Of a DNA stretch of 64,000 nt, positions 44,460 through 53,164 are shown one piece after another. The DNA comes from Nocardioides sp. zg-1228 (lineage in GTDB: Bacteria > Actinomycetota > Actinomycetes > Propionibacteriales > Nocardioidaceae): the NCBI RefSeq assembly GCF_017086465.1, contig NZ_CP070961.1:1984001-2048000 (forward strand), in the 5' to 3' direction. Positions within the stretch are counted from its first letter, which is position 1. Each line of letters opens with the position of its first letter. Below the pieces are notes generated by a model, which was not told the DNA's origin, did not search any database, and saw only the letters and a program-made list of their open reading frames with translations. Both the position numbers and the translations under genes were made by a program.

Positions 44460-44800
44460 CCCACCCACTTGCCTTCGCCCCGTCAGGGCGAGTGGCACTG
44501 CGATGGCCGAGACAGCAGGCCAATCGCCCGAGGGCGTTCACGGCTGCGCCTCAGAGCGTGACCGGCTACGCCGATGTGCGTGAGCCCCACCGCCCCTCGG
44601 CGGACGACGCTTCAGCCGAGCCGGGCGACGATCGGTGACCTCGACGATCGACGAAAGGCACCGCATGTCCGAGCGGCCAACCGCCACCGACCCCTCCTCC
44701 CCCAGCGCCGTGCCGCGGCTGGGGCGCACGACCCAGCGCCACCGCGGGCGACCCGGCGCGGCGCCCGCCCCGCGCAGTCCCCCGGCGTAGGTCGCCCTCG
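44460..44800. other. Gene-poor interval with one doubtful small ORF
   Basis: About 340 bases between the MerR and MarR genes. The only candidate is a 41-codon frame on the plus strand, ATG 44665 to TAG 44790, with GAAAGG upstream. Its Pro/Arg/Ser-rich product looks like a translation of GC-rich non-coding DNA. I see no clear terminator or RNA gene here. Confidence 0.4.
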
Positions 44801-45274
44801 TCAGAGGGCCGCCAAGGAGGAGCGCAGATCCCGGAGCGTGCGTCCCAGGCGCTGCAGCTCGGCCGGCTCGACGCCTGAGGCCGCGAAGACCTCAGCAGTG
44901 ATGCGGTCGAGCAACGGCTCGAGGTCGTCGAGGGCCGCTCGGCCCGACGTGGTCAGCTCGAGGATCGACGAGCGCCCGTCCTCGGGGTGGGGCAGGCGCT
45001 CCACGAGTCCGTCCCTGACCTGGCGATCGACCGCCTTGCTCGCCGCACCGACAGTGATGCCGAGCTGGCCGGCCACGTCGGCGACCCGGCAGCTGGGCAC
45101 CCGCGCGACCGCGCGCAGCACCTCGAGCCTGCCGAGGCCGTGCCCGCCCGCGGACCGAAGACGAGCGTCGACGACCGCGTAGAGCCGCACCTCGACACGG
45201 ACGAGGTCGTCGAGCAGCCGCGCCCCGTCCACCTCCCCCGGAATAGATTCCCGGGAATCCGCTTTATCTTCCAT
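44801..45274 (-). CDS. MarR family transcriptional regulator
   Basis: A MarR-type winged-helix protein (RVADVAGQLGITVGAASKAVDRQVRDGLVERLPHPEDGRSSILELT), 157 aa from the ATG at 45274. The start is uncertain: two palindromes (45246-45259 and 45269-45278) fall in the first codons, and the MarR fold begins only after DGARLLDDLVRV, so a downstream start (for example GTG 45232) is possible. It diverges from the esterase gene at 45322 and probably represses it. Confidence 0.83.
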   Translation of the reverse strand: MEDKADSRESIPGEVDGARLLDDLVRVEVRLYAVVDARLRSAGGHGLGRLEVLRAVARVPSCRVADVAGQLGITVGAASKAVDRQVRDGLVERLPHPEDGRSSILELTTSGRAALDDLEPLLDRITAEVFAASGVEPAELQRLGRTLRDLRSSLAAL

Positions 45275-45278
45275 GGAA
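45246..45278. promoter_or_regulatory. Two TTCC/GGAA palindromes in the MarR-esterase divergent region
   Basis: GATTCCCGGGAATC (45246-45259) and TTCCATGGAA (45269-45278) are perfect palindromes sharing the TTCC-GGAA half-sites, with centres 21 bp apart (two helical turns). TATCTT (45265-45270) between them could be a -10 box for the esterase gene. They are likely operators for the divergent MarR protein. Confidence 0.5.
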
Positions 45279-45321
45279 TGCATCTTCCCATGCCTACCCC
45301 GACCCCACCCCAGGAGAACCG

Positions 45322-46161
45322 ATGGACCAGAAGTCGCTCGCCGGGATCCGCTCCTTCTACGCCTCCTTCGGCCACCGGCCGCTGCCCGAGGGCACCCGCA
45401 CCACCGAGACCACCATCGGCGGCGTGCCGGCCGTCGCCATCACGGTGCCGGTGTCCGAACCGCCGGCCGGGACGCTGCTCTATTTGCACGGTGGCGGATA
45501 CGCGGTGGGCTCGGCGCACACGGGCGTCCCGCTCGCCGCCGCGCTCGCCGCGCGGGCCGGGCTGCGCGCCGTCTCCCTCGACTACCGACTCGCTCCGGAG
45601 GCCCCCTTCCCCGCGGCGACCGACGACGCGCTCGAGGCCTACCGGCAGCTGCTCCTCGACGTCGACCCGGCGCGCCTGGTGCTCGCGGGCGACTCGGCGG
45701 GCGGCGGACTCGCGCTGGCGACCGTGGTCGCCGCGCGCGACGCCGGGCTGGACCTCCCGGCCGGCCTGGTCGCGTTGTCCGGATGGTTCGACCTCACGCT
45801 CTCCGGAGCGAGCCTGACGGGCAAGGAGGAGGCCGATCCGGTCTTCGACGCCGCCGACATCACGGCGTACGCGGAGACCTACCTCGCCGGAGGCGACGGC
45901 AACGACCGGCGCGCGAGCCCTCTGCTCGCCGACCTGCGGGGACTGCCCCCGCTCCTGCTCCAGGTCGGCTCGCGGGAGGTCCTGCTCGACGACAGCACCC
46001 GCCTCGCCGCCCTCGCCGCGACCGCGGACGTCGACGTCGCGCTCGAGGTGTACGCGGGCGCCACCCACGTCTTCCATCACGACCACCTCACCGACCCCAC
46101 CGCCGCGCGGGCGGTCGACTCGGCAGCGGCGTTCCTCACCCGGCAGGTCGGGCGTCGCTGA
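45322..46161 (+). CDS. Alpha/beta hydrolase (HSL/esterase family IV)
   Basis: A 279-aa hormone-sensitive-lipase-type esterase. The oxyanion motif HGGG is in LYLHGGGYAVGSAHTG; the nucleophile is the Ser of AGDSAGGGLAL; the catalytic Asp is near VGSREVLLDDS and the His in GATHVFHH. Likely cytosolic, acting on short acyl esters. AGGAGA lies upstream of the ATG. Divergent from, and probably controlled by, the MarR gene. Confidence 0.88.
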   Translation: MDQKSLAGIRSFYASFGHRPLPEGTRTTETTIGGVPAVAITVPVSEPPAGTLLYLHGGGYAVGSAHTGVPLAAALAARAGLRAVSLDYRLAPEAPFPAATDDALEAYRQLLLDVDPARLVLAGDSAGGGLALATVVAARDAGLDLPAGLVALSGWFDLTLSGASLTGKEEADPVFDAADITAYAETYLAGGDGNDRRASPLLADLRGLPPLLLQVGSREVLLDDSTRLAALAATADVDVALEVYAGATHVFHHDHLTDPTAARAVDSAAAFLTRQVGRR

Positions 46162-46215
46162 GCAGGCCCGGGCCGGCAAGGGCGCACCCGCCGGCACGGT
46201 CCGGTGTGGAGCGGA

Positions 46216-46620
46216 TCAGGCGACCACCCGACCGCACGCCATCGCATCGTCGCGGGTCGGCCCGCCGGTGCGCTCGAGGTGGGACTCCCCCCACAGCCGG
46301 ACGCTCTCCACGACCGGCAGCACCGTGGCGCCGTAGGGCGTCAGGCGGTAGACGACGGGTGCGGGCACCGGCCCGGTCTCGGTCCGCTCGACCAGTCCGT
46401 CGGCCTGCAGCTCGCGGAGCTGCTCGGCGAGCACCTTCGGTGTGATCGGCTCAGCGTGGCGGCGCAGTCCGGCGAAGTGCGACTCACCGTGCGCCAGCCA
46501 GTAGATCAAGGTCAGCTTCCACTTGCCGCCGACCGCCGCGAACGCCGCGGCCATCGGACACCCGGGCAGTGGGTTGGGCCGCGACGAGTGGGCGTTACCT
46601 GAAGGTGCGTTCTTGTCCAT
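46216..46620 (-). CDS. HxlR family transcriptional regulator
   Basis: A 134-aa HxlR protein: a Cys in LPGCPMAAAFAAVGGKWKLTLIYWLAHGESHFAGLRR, then ITPKVLAEQLRELQADGLVERTETGPVPAPVVYRLTPYG. The conserved N-terminal Cys is a redox or electrophile sensor in some relatives. Its ATG at 46620 directly overlaps an ATG on the other strand, so it shares a very short promoter region with the secreted protein. Confidence 0.87.
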   Translation of the reverse strand: MDKNAPSGNAHSSRPNPLPGCPMAAAFAAVGGKWKLTLIYWLAHGESHFAGLRRHAEPITPKVLAEQLRELQADGLVERTETGPVPAPVVYRLTPYGATVLPVVESVRLWGESHLERTGGPTRDDAMACGRVVA

Positions 46621-46648
46621 GGTCTCGCTCCGCTCGGATGCTCGGTCT

Positions 46649-47245
46649 ATGAACCTCTCCCTCAGAAGGATCCTGGCACCTCGGCGGATGCTGGTCACCG
46701 CCCTCGCGGCGGTCCTGTTGACCGCGACGGCCGCCACCGGGCAGCCCGCGGCGCCCGTCCCTGCCGCCGCCACGTCAGACGGGCGCCATGACTTCGACTG
46801 GGAGCTCGGGGTGTGGCGCACCGACGTACGCGTGCTGGCCGATCCGCTCTCCGGGTCGGAGGAGTGGCTGCGGTTCCGGGGGCGGAGCGTCGTGCGAGCG
46901 TTGATGGGCGGTCGGGCCAACGTCGTCGAGCTCGACGTCTCCGGCGAGGCGGGCCGCATCGAGGGCCTCAACCTGCGTCTGTACGAGCCGCAGGCCGATC
47001 GCTGGAGCTCGACATTCGTCAACATGCGTGACGGCCTCCTCACGCCATCGGTCTACGGCGGCTTCCGCGACGACGGGGTCGGCGAGTTCTACGGCCAGGA
47101 CCAGCTCGACGGACGATCGATCGAGGTGCGGTTCCTCGTCTTCCGCATGGGCCGCGACACCGCGCGGTTCGAGCAGGCGTTCTCCGACGACGGCGGCGTG
47201 ACCTGGGAGACCAACTGGATCGCCGTCGACCGGCGGATCCGGTAG
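46649..47245 (+). CDS. Secreted DUF1579-like protein
   Basis: A 198-aa protein with a signal peptide (RRMLVTALAAVLLTATAATGQPA) and a beta-rich domain (HDFDWELGVWRTDVRVL ... FRGRSVVRALMGGRANVVELD ... SSTFVNMRDGLL) like DUF1579-type lipocalin-fold proteins. Starts at 46619, 46649 and 46687 are all possible; 46649 gives a normal n-region. Function unknown. Its promoter must lie within or beyond the start of the divergent HxlR gene, which therefore probably regulates it. Confidence 0.68.
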   Translation: MNLSLRRILAPRRMLVTALAAVLLTATAATGQPAAPVPAAATSDGRHDFDWELGVWRTDVRVLADPLSGSEEWLRFRGRSVVRALMGGRANVVELDVSGEAGRIEGLNLRLYEPQADRWSSTFVNMRDGLLTPSVYGGFRDDGVGEFYGQDQLDGRSIEVRFLVFRMGRDTARFEQAFSDDGGVTWETNWIAVDRRIR

Positions 47246-47334
47246 CCGGGCCGACTCCAGCGTGCGTGGCCGGGACCACACCCCTGACGGGGTGAGCCGC
47301 CTCACGATCACCCCAACGGGGGGTCGCGGGTCGC

Positions 47335-47536
47335 TATTCTGGTCTCAGACCCCGACCGCTCCTCCCCCGTAGCGGCCGGGGTCCTCCATCTCCGAAGCCC
47401 CCGTCCGACGGGGCGCGATCACCGAAGATGGGGTCCGTCCCCCATCTTTGTCCGCCGGCGCCCGCACGGGCGTGATCGGGTCGAGAGCGCCTGTACGGTT
47501 GGGGATACCCGCCACCGACGACGAGGACCCCCGCTT
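47335..47536 (+). promoter_or_regulatory. Promoter and structured leader of the mrp operon
   Basis: TATTCT (47335-47340) is a probable -10 box, giving a leader of about 190 nt. It holds four stem-loops. Stem A, 47348-47360/47371-47383, has 12 pairs and one mismatch. Stem B is 47399-47403/47409-47413. Stem C, 47425-47433/47440-47448, has 9 pairs and is followed by TG after a short T run. Stem D is 47459-47463/47468-47472. Stem C resembles an intrinsic terminator or anti-terminator. This suggests cis-regulation of the Na+/H+ antiporter; I do not recognise a known riboswitch class. Confidence 0.5.
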
Positions 47537-50413
47537 GTGCTGATGCTGATCGCCGTGCTGCTGGCGGCGGCAGTGGCATCGCCGTGGCTCGTGCTGCGTG
47601 CCGGACGGCGCGTGTTCCTGGCCCTGGCGGCAGTACCTCTCGCCGGTGCGATCTGGGTCGCCGCGCAGACGCCCGCCGTGCACGACGGCGAGATGCTCGT
47701 CGAGGTGCATCCGTGGGTCGGCAGCATCGGCATGGATCTCGCCTTCGCCATGGGCACCCTGCAGTGGCTGATGGCCCTCATCGTGCTCGGCATCGGTGCG
47801 CTCGTCCTCGGCTACTGCGCCTGGTACTTCGACGACGACGACGACGGCGTGCCTCGCTTCGCGGGCGTGCTGGTGGCGTTCGTGGCCTCGATGCTGGGCC
47901 TCGTCCTGGCCGACGACCTGCTGCTGCTCTACGTGTTCTGGGAGCTGACCACGGTCTTCTCCTTCCTGCTGATCGGCCACGACTCCGCCCGACGAGCCAG
48001 CAGGCGGGCCGCCATCCAGGCGCTCGTCGTCACGACGCTCGGCGGCCTCGTGCTCCTCGTCGGAGCGATCCTGGTCGGCCACGCCGCCGGGACCTACCGC
48101 ATCTCCGAGATCCTCGCCGACCCGCCCACGGGCATCGCGGTGACCGTCGGCGTGCTGCTGCTCCTCGTCGGGGCGATCAGCAAGTCGGCCCTCCTCCCCT
48201 TCCACTTCTGGCTGCCCTCCGCGATGGCGGCGCCCACCCCGGTGAGCGCCTACCTCCACGCGGCGTCCATGGTGAAGGCCGGGGTCTACCTCGTGGCCCT
48301 CCTCGCGCCCGCCTTCGCCGCCGTCACCGGCTGGCGCACCACGCTGCTCGTCCTCGGCCTCGCGACCATGGTGCTCGGCGGGGTCCGCGCCCTGCGCCAG
48401 CACGACCTCAAGCTGCTGCTCGCCTACGGCACCGTGAGCCAGCTCGGCTTCCTAGTGCTCGTGCTGGGCACCGGCACCCGCAGCGCGATGATGGCCGGCC
48501 TGGCGCTCCTGCTCGCCCACGCGCTGTTCAAGGCGACGCTCTTCCTCGTCGTCGGGATCATCGACCACAGCACCGGCACCCGTGACCTGCGCGAGCTGAC
48601 CGGCCTGGCCCGCCGGATGCCCGTCCTCGCCGGTGCCGCGGCCCTCGCCGCCGCCTCGATGGCCGGCGTCCCGCCGCTCCTGGGCTACGTCGCCAAGGAG
48701 AGCGTCCTGGTCGCCCTCGTCGACGTCGCCCGCGACGGTGACGGCACGGGGATCACCACGGCCAACGGATGGCTGCTGGTCGCCGGCGTGGTCGTCGGCT
48801 CCATCCTCACCGCGGCCTACTCCGCGCGGTTCCTGTGGGGCGCGTTCGCCAACCGCGGCGTCGCGTCCCCTCCGTCGGTCCACTCCCCCTCCGCCGCCTT
48901 CGTCGCCGCGCCCGTCGTGCTGGCCGCCCTGTCGCTCCTGCTCGGCGCCTCCGGCGGGCCGCTCACCTCGCTCCTCGCGGGGCAGGCCGACGCGTTCCCG
49001 CCCGGGGCCCACGAGCCCGAGCTCACCCTGTGGCACGGCACGGGGCTGCCACTGCTGCTGACGGCGATCACGCTCGCCGCCGGCGCCGTCCTGTTCGTCG
49101 CCCGCGAGCCCGTCGCCCGCTTCCAGGCCGCCCTTGCCCATGACTGGAGCCTCGAACGCGCCTACCGCGGCGGGATGCGGCTGCTCGACCGCACCGCGGT
49201 CGAGGTCACCGGTGTGGTCCAGCGCGGCTCCGCGGCGGCCTACCTCGGCATCATCCTCGTCGTCCTCGTGGTGCTGCCCGGCTCGACGCTCCTCGGCGGC
49301 CTCGGCGACGTCGACGTGCAGGCGTGGGACAACCCCGCCCAAGCCGTCATCGGCGTCATCATCGTCGCCGCCGCCGTGCTGACCGCCCGGTCGCGCCGCC
49401 GCATCCGCGCCGTGCTGCTCGTCAGCGTGACGGGCTACGGCACGGCACTGCTGTTCGTCCTCCAGGGAGCCCCCGACCTCGCCCTCACGCAGGCGCTCGT
49501 CGAGACGCTGACCGTGGTGGTGTTCGTGCTGGCCCTGCGCCGGCTGCCCGAGTACTTCACCGACCGCCCGCTCACCGCCCAGCGCTGGGTCCGCATGGCG
49601 CTGGGGCTCGCAGTGGCGGTCGTCGTCGCCGGGTTCCTCCTCATGGCGGGCGCGGCGCGCGTCAGCGACCCGGTCTCGCTGACGCTGCCCGAGCAGGCGC
49701 TCGAGTTCGGCGGCGGAGGCAACATCGTCAACGTCATCCTCGTCGACACCCGCGCGTGGGACACGCTCGGCGAGCTCTCGGTGCTGGTGGCGGCGGCCAC
49801 CGGTGTGGCCAGCCTGGTCTACGTCAACGCCCGCGGAGCCGACATCCGCCGCGTCCACGACATCCCGTTCCCCGTGGGCGTCAAGAAGGTCGCGACGTCC
49901 CCCGGCCGACGAGCCTGGCTCCCGGGCTCGCGCACCTTGGCGCCCGAGAAGCGCTCGATCGTCTTCGAGGTCATCGTCCGGCTGCTCTTCCACACGCTGA
50001 TCGTGATCTCGGTCTACCTCCTGCTTGCGGGGCACAACGCCCCGGGCGGCGGCTTCGCGGCCGGCATGACCACCGGTCTGGCCCTCGTGATCCGCTACCT
50101 GGCCGGCGGCCGCTACGAGCTCGACGAGGCCGCGCCGGTGGACGCCGGGCGCCTGATCGGCGGCGGACTCGCCGTCGCCGCGCTGGCCGCGCTGCTGCCC
50201 CTGGCGTTCGGCGGCGTCGTGCTGCAGTCCGCGGTCATCGACCTGCACGTGCCGCTCCTCGGCGACCTGCACCTGGTCTCGTCCGCCCTCTTCGACGTCG
50301 GCGTCTACCTCGTGGTCGTCGGGCTCGTCCTCGACCTGCTGCGCGCGCTCGGGTCCCACATCGACCGCGACATCCAGCGCGAGCTGCGCCGCACGGAGAC
50401 GGAGAACGCATGA
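47537..50413 (+). CDS. mrpA: Na+/H+ antiporter subunit A with fused B (MrpAB)
   Basis: A 958-aa membrane protein, the large subunit of the Mrp complex. It has the NuoL-like antiporter core (ADDLLLLYVFWELTTVFSFLLIG; KSALLPFHFWLPSAMAAPTPVSAYLHAASMVKAGVYL; a DLKLLLAYGTVSQLGFL lysine helix). A DUF4040 region (APDLALTQALVETLTVVVFVLAL) and a C-terminal MnhB-like part (LLAGHNAPGGGFAAGMTTGLALVIRYLAGG) follow. The A/B fusion explains the absence of a separate mrpB. The start is GTG 47537 or ATG 47543. The stop overlaps mrpC by 4 bases. Confidence 0.92.
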   Translation: MLMLIAVLLAAAVASPWLVLRAGRRVFLALAAVPLAGAIWVAAQTPAVHDGEMLVEVHPWVGSIGMDLAFAMGTLQWLMALIVLGIGALVLGYCAWYFDDDDDGVPRFAGVLVAFVASMLGLVLADDLLLLYVFWELTTVFSFLLIGHDSARRASRRAAIQALVVTTLGGLVLLVGAILVGHAAGTYRISEILADPPTGIAVTVGVLLLLVGAISKSALLPFHFWLPSAMAAPTPVSAYLHAASMVKAGVYLVALLAPAFAAVTGWRTTLLVLGLATMVLGGVRALRQHDLKLLLAYGTVSQLGFLVLVLGTGTRSAMMAGLALLLAHALFKATLFLVVGIIDHSTGTRDLRELTGLARRMPVLAGAAALAAASMAGVPPLLGYVAKESVLVALVDVARDGDGTGITTANGWLLVAGVVVGSILTAAYSARFLWGAFANRGVASPPSVHSPSAAFVAAPVVLAALSLLLGASGGPLTSLLAGQADAFPPGAHEPELTLWHGTGLPLLLTAITLAAGAVLFVAREPVARFQAALAHDWSLERAYRGGMRLLDRTAVEVTGVVQRGSAAAYLGIILVVLVVLPGSTLLGGLGDVDVQAWDNPAQAVIGVIIVAAAVLTARSRRRIRAVLLVSVTGYGTALLFVLQGAPDLALTQALVETLTVVVFVLALRRLPEYFTDRPLTAQRWVRMALGLAVAVVVAGFLLMAGAARVSDPVSLTLPEQALEFGGGGNIVNVILVDTRAWDTLGELSVLVAAATGVASLVYVNARGADIRRVHDIPFPVGVKKVATSPGRRAWLPGSRTLAPEKRSIVFEVIVRLLFHTLIVISVYLLLAGHNAPGGGFAAGMTTGLALVIRYLAGGRYELDEAAPVDAGRLIGGGLAVAALAALLPLAFGGVVLQSAVIDLHVPLLGDLHLVSSALFDVGVYLVVVGLVLDLLRALGSHIDRDIQRELRRTETENA

Positions 50414-50901
50414 CCGTCAACCTCACGCTCGTCCTCATCGCGGCGTCGCTGCTCGGCTGCGGCGTCTACCTCGTCCTCGAGCGCAGCCTGTCTCGGGTGC
50501 TCATCGGCCTCGTCATGATCGGCAACGGCGTCAGCCTGTCCTTCATGGTGGCCGGCGGTCCCGCCGGCCGGGCGCCCATCGTGACCAAGGGCGGCGACAC
50601 CACGGGCCTCACCGACCCCCTCCCCCAGGCGATGGTGCTCACGGCCATCGTCATCACCCTCGCCACCACCGCGTTCGTGCTGGCCATGGCCTACCGCAGC
50701 TGGCAGCTCAACGGGCACGACGACGTGCAGGACGACATCGAGGACGACACCATCCGCAGGCTCGCGCACCGCGACGTCACGTCCGAGGCCTACGACGCCA
50801 CCACCTCCGACTTCCCCGGCGACGACTCCAGTGGCGACCTCGGCCAAGGTCCCGACGACGACCCGCTGGCCGCCGACGCCGCCGAGATGAGGTCACAGTG
50901 A
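50410..50901 (+). CDS. mrpC: Na+/H+ antiporter subunit C
   Basis: A 163-aa NuoK-like subunit with three membrane helices (LVLIAASLLGCGVYLVLERSLSRVLIGLVMIGNGVSL; DPLPQAMVLTAIVITLATTAFVLAMAYR). The C-terminal ~60 residues are an acidic tail (DDVQDDIEDD ... PGDDSSGDLGQGPDDDP), longer than in typical MrpC. Overlaps mrpA and mrpD by 4 bases each. Confidence 0.92.
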   Translation: MTVNLTLVLIAASLLGCGVYLVLERSLSRVLIGLVMIGNGVSLSFMVAGGPAGRAPIVTKGGDTTGLTDPLPQAMVLTAIVITLATTAFVLAMAYRSWQLNGHDDVQDDIEDDTIRRLAHRDVTSEAYDATTSDFPGDDSSGDLGQGPDDDPLAADAAEMRSQ

Positions 50902-52592
50902 ACGCCCTCGTCCCGCTCCCGGTGCTGCTGCCGATCCTCGGTGCCGGCGCGTCGCTCGCGCTGCTGCACCACCCGCGCATCCAGCGTTGGCTCGCCCTCG
51001 GCGTGCTCAGCGTCGTCGTCGTGGTCGCCGCGGTGCTGCTCTACCAGGCCGACCAGCACGGTCCGCAGACGGTGTGGATCGGCGCCTGGCCGGAGACCAT
51101 CGGCATCGTCCTGGTCGCCGACCGGCTCGCCGCGCTCATGCTCCTCGTCAGCGCCGTCGTGACACTCGCGGTTCTCGCCTACTCGGTCGGGCAGGGCATG
51201 ACCGAGGACGAGGAGGGTGCGCCGATCTCGATCTACCACCCGACCTTCCTGGTGCTCGTCGCGGGCGTGGCCAACGCGTTCCTCGCCGGCGACCTGTTCA
51301 ACCTGTTCGTCAGCTTCGAGATGCTGCTGTTCGCCAGCTACGTCCTGCTCACCCTCGGCGGCACCGCGGCACGGGTGCGGGCCGGCACGATCTACGTGCT
51401 GGTCAACCTGCTCTCCTCGACCCTGTTCCTGATCAGCCTGGCGGTCACCTACGCCGCCACCGGGACGCTCACCCTCGCCCACCTGGCCGAGCGGCTCGCG
51501 GAGCTGCCCGACCACGTGTCGCTGATGATCCAGCTCCTGCTGCTCACGACGTTCGCGATCAAGGCGGCGGTGTTCCCGCTGTCGCTGTGGCTGCCCGACA
51601 GCTATCCGACCGCCCCCGCGCCGGTCACCGCGGTGTTCGCCGGGTTGCTGACCAAGGTCGGCGTCTACGCGATCCTGCGCATGCAGACCCTCCTCTTCCC
51701 CGACAGCCCTCTGACCGGCCTGCTGCTGTGGGCGGCGCTGCTCACGATGATCATCGGCATCCTCGGCGCCATCGCCCAGTCCGACATCAAGCGCATGCTG
51801 TCGTTCACTCTCGTCAGCCACATCGGCTACCTCATCCTCGGCATCGCGCTCGACAGCCGGGCGGGCACCGCGGGCACGACGTTCTACGTCGTCCACCACA
51901 TCACCATCCAGACGGCGCTCTTCCTGGTGCTCGGCCTCGTCGAGCGGCGAGCCGGCAGCACGGCCCTGATGCGCATCGGCGGGCTCGCGCGCCTCGCCCC
52001 GGTGCTGGCGGTGCTGTTCTTCGTGCCGGCGATGAACCTCGCCGGCATCCCGCCGTTCTCCGGGTTCATCGGCAAGGTCGGGCTGTTCCAGGCGGCCCAG
52101 CTCGACGGCAGCCCGCTCGCCTGGACGCTCGTCGCCGCCGGCGCCGCGACCAGCCTGCTCACGCTCTACGCGGTCGCCAAGACGTGGACCGTCGCGTTCT
52201 GGCGCACGCCGCGCGAGGCCCACGAGGCGCTCGAGGCCATCGGTGACACCGGCGGCGACCCGATCCCCGGCTACGACAGCCAGCCCGCCCTCCAGCACCG
52301 CGGGCACGTGCACACCGCGTCGGGCAGCGTGTCGAGGCGCGACATCGAGGAGGCGCGACGCCTCGGCGACGACAACGAGCCCGACCGCGACTTCTACACC
52401 CTGATCCAGGCAGGCGAGGACAGCCGCACGTCGCCGCTGGGCATGCTGCTGCCGGCCAGCGGCCTGGTCGTGGCCAGCGTGCTGCTGACGGTGATCGCCG
52501 GACCGCTCTACGCGCTCGGCGACCGTGCGGCCGTCGACCTGCACGAGCGCACGCCCTACCTCTCCTCCGTCCTCACCGAGGACCAGCCATGA
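50898..52592 (+). CDS. mrpD: Na+/H+ antiporter subunit D
   Basis: A 564-aa NuoM/N-like antiporter subunit (FNLFVSFEMLLFASYVLLTLGG; FAIKAAVFPLSLWLPDSYPTAPAPVTAVFAGLLTKVGVYAI; SDIKRMLSFTLVSHIGYLILGIALDS). Near the C-terminus, before the last membrane helix, there is a ~70-residue charged segment (EALEAIGDTGGDPIPGYDSQ ... SRRDIEEARRLGDDNEPDRD) absent from compact MrpD proteins. Starts at GTG, overlapping mrpC; its stop overlaps mrpE. Confidence 0.92.
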   Translation: MNALVPLPVLLPILGAGASLALLHHPRIQRWLALGVLSVVVVVAAVLLYQADQHGPQTVWIGAWPETIGIVLVADRLAALMLLVSAVVTLAVLAYSVGQGMTEDEEGAPISIYHPTFLVLVAGVANAFLAGDLFNLFVSFEMLLFASYVLLTLGGTAARVRAGTIYVLVNLLSSTLFLISLAVTYAATGTLTLAHLAERLAELPDHVSLMIQLLLLTTFAIKAAVFPLSLWLPDSYPTAPAPVTAVFAGLLTKVGVYAILRMQTLLFPDSPLTGLLLWAALLTMIIGILGAIAQSDIKRMLSFTLVSHIGYLILGIALDSRAGTAGTTFYVVHHITIQTALFLVLGLVERRAGSTALMRIGGLARLAPVLAVLFFVPAMNLAGIPPFSGFIGKVGLFQAAQLDGSPLAWTLVAAGAATSLLTLYAVAKTWTVAFWRTPREAHEALEAIGDTGGDPIPGYDSQPALQHRGHVHTASGSVSRRDIEEARRLGDDNEPDRDFYTLIQAGEDSRTSPLGMLLPASGLVVASVLLTVIAGPLYALGDRAAVDLHERTPYLSSVLTEDQP

Positions 52593-53164
52593 GCCCGGTG
52601 GTGCGCACCCGCCCCGACGGCAGCACCCGGCCCGCTCGGCACCGGGCCGTCCAGCCGCGTGCGGTCGCCTGGCTGCTCGTCGTGTGGCTGGCGATGTGGG
52701 GCGACGTGACGCCGCTCCTCGTCGTGGGCGGGGTGATCGTGGCGGTCCTGGTCTGCCTCGCCTTCCCGCTGCCCCCGATCGACCTGGGCTCGCGCGTACG
52801 CCCGATCCCGCTGCTCGGCGTGATCGCCCACTTCCTGGCCGAGATCGTGCGGGCCAGCATCGAGGTGGCCGGGGTGGTCCTGCGCCGCCGGCCGGTGCGC
52901 AACGCCGTCGTGGCGGTCGACCTGGAGACCGAGTCCGACTTCCTGTTGACCCTGGTCGCGTCGATGCTCTCCCTCATCCCCGGCTCGGTGGTCGTCGAGG
53001 CCCGACGCTCGACCCACACGCTCTACCTGCACGTGCTCGACGTGCCCGACGCGGAGGCGGCCGAGACGTTCCGCCGCACCGCGCTCGACCTGGAGCAACG
53101 GCTCCTGCACGCGCTGCCGCTCCGGACGCCCACCCCCGCACCGACCCCGCAGGAGCAGCCATGA
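52589..53164 (+). CDS. mrpE: Na+/H+ antiporter subunit E
   Basis: A 191-aa subunit with two or three N-terminal helices (VAWLLVVWLAMWGDVTPLLVVGGVIVAVLVCLAFPLPPIDLG). The MrpE cytosolic part follows (ETESDFLLTLVASMLSLIPGSVVVEARRSTHTLYLHVLDVPD). Overlaps mrpD by 4 bases and mrpF by 4 bases. Confidence 0.9.
   Translation: MSPVVRTRPDGSTRPARHRAVQPRAVAWLLVVWLAMWGDVTPLLVVGGVIVAVLVCLAFPLPPIDLGSRVRPIPLLGVIAHFLAEIVRASIEVAGVVLRRRPVRNAVVAVDLETESDFLLTLVASMLSLIPGSVVVEARRSTHTLYLHVLDVPDAEAAETFRRTALDLEQRLLHALPLRTPTPAPTPQEQP

Noticed and set aside
44574..45182. 202-codon plus-strand frame over the MarR gene
   Set aside because: The minus-strand MarR winged helix is unambiguous and this frame gives Arg/Ser-rich low-complexity sequence.
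48452..50359. 635-codon frame antisense to mrpA
   Set aside because: Gly/Asp/His/Arg-rich shadow of a membrane protein gene; no start signal or domain.
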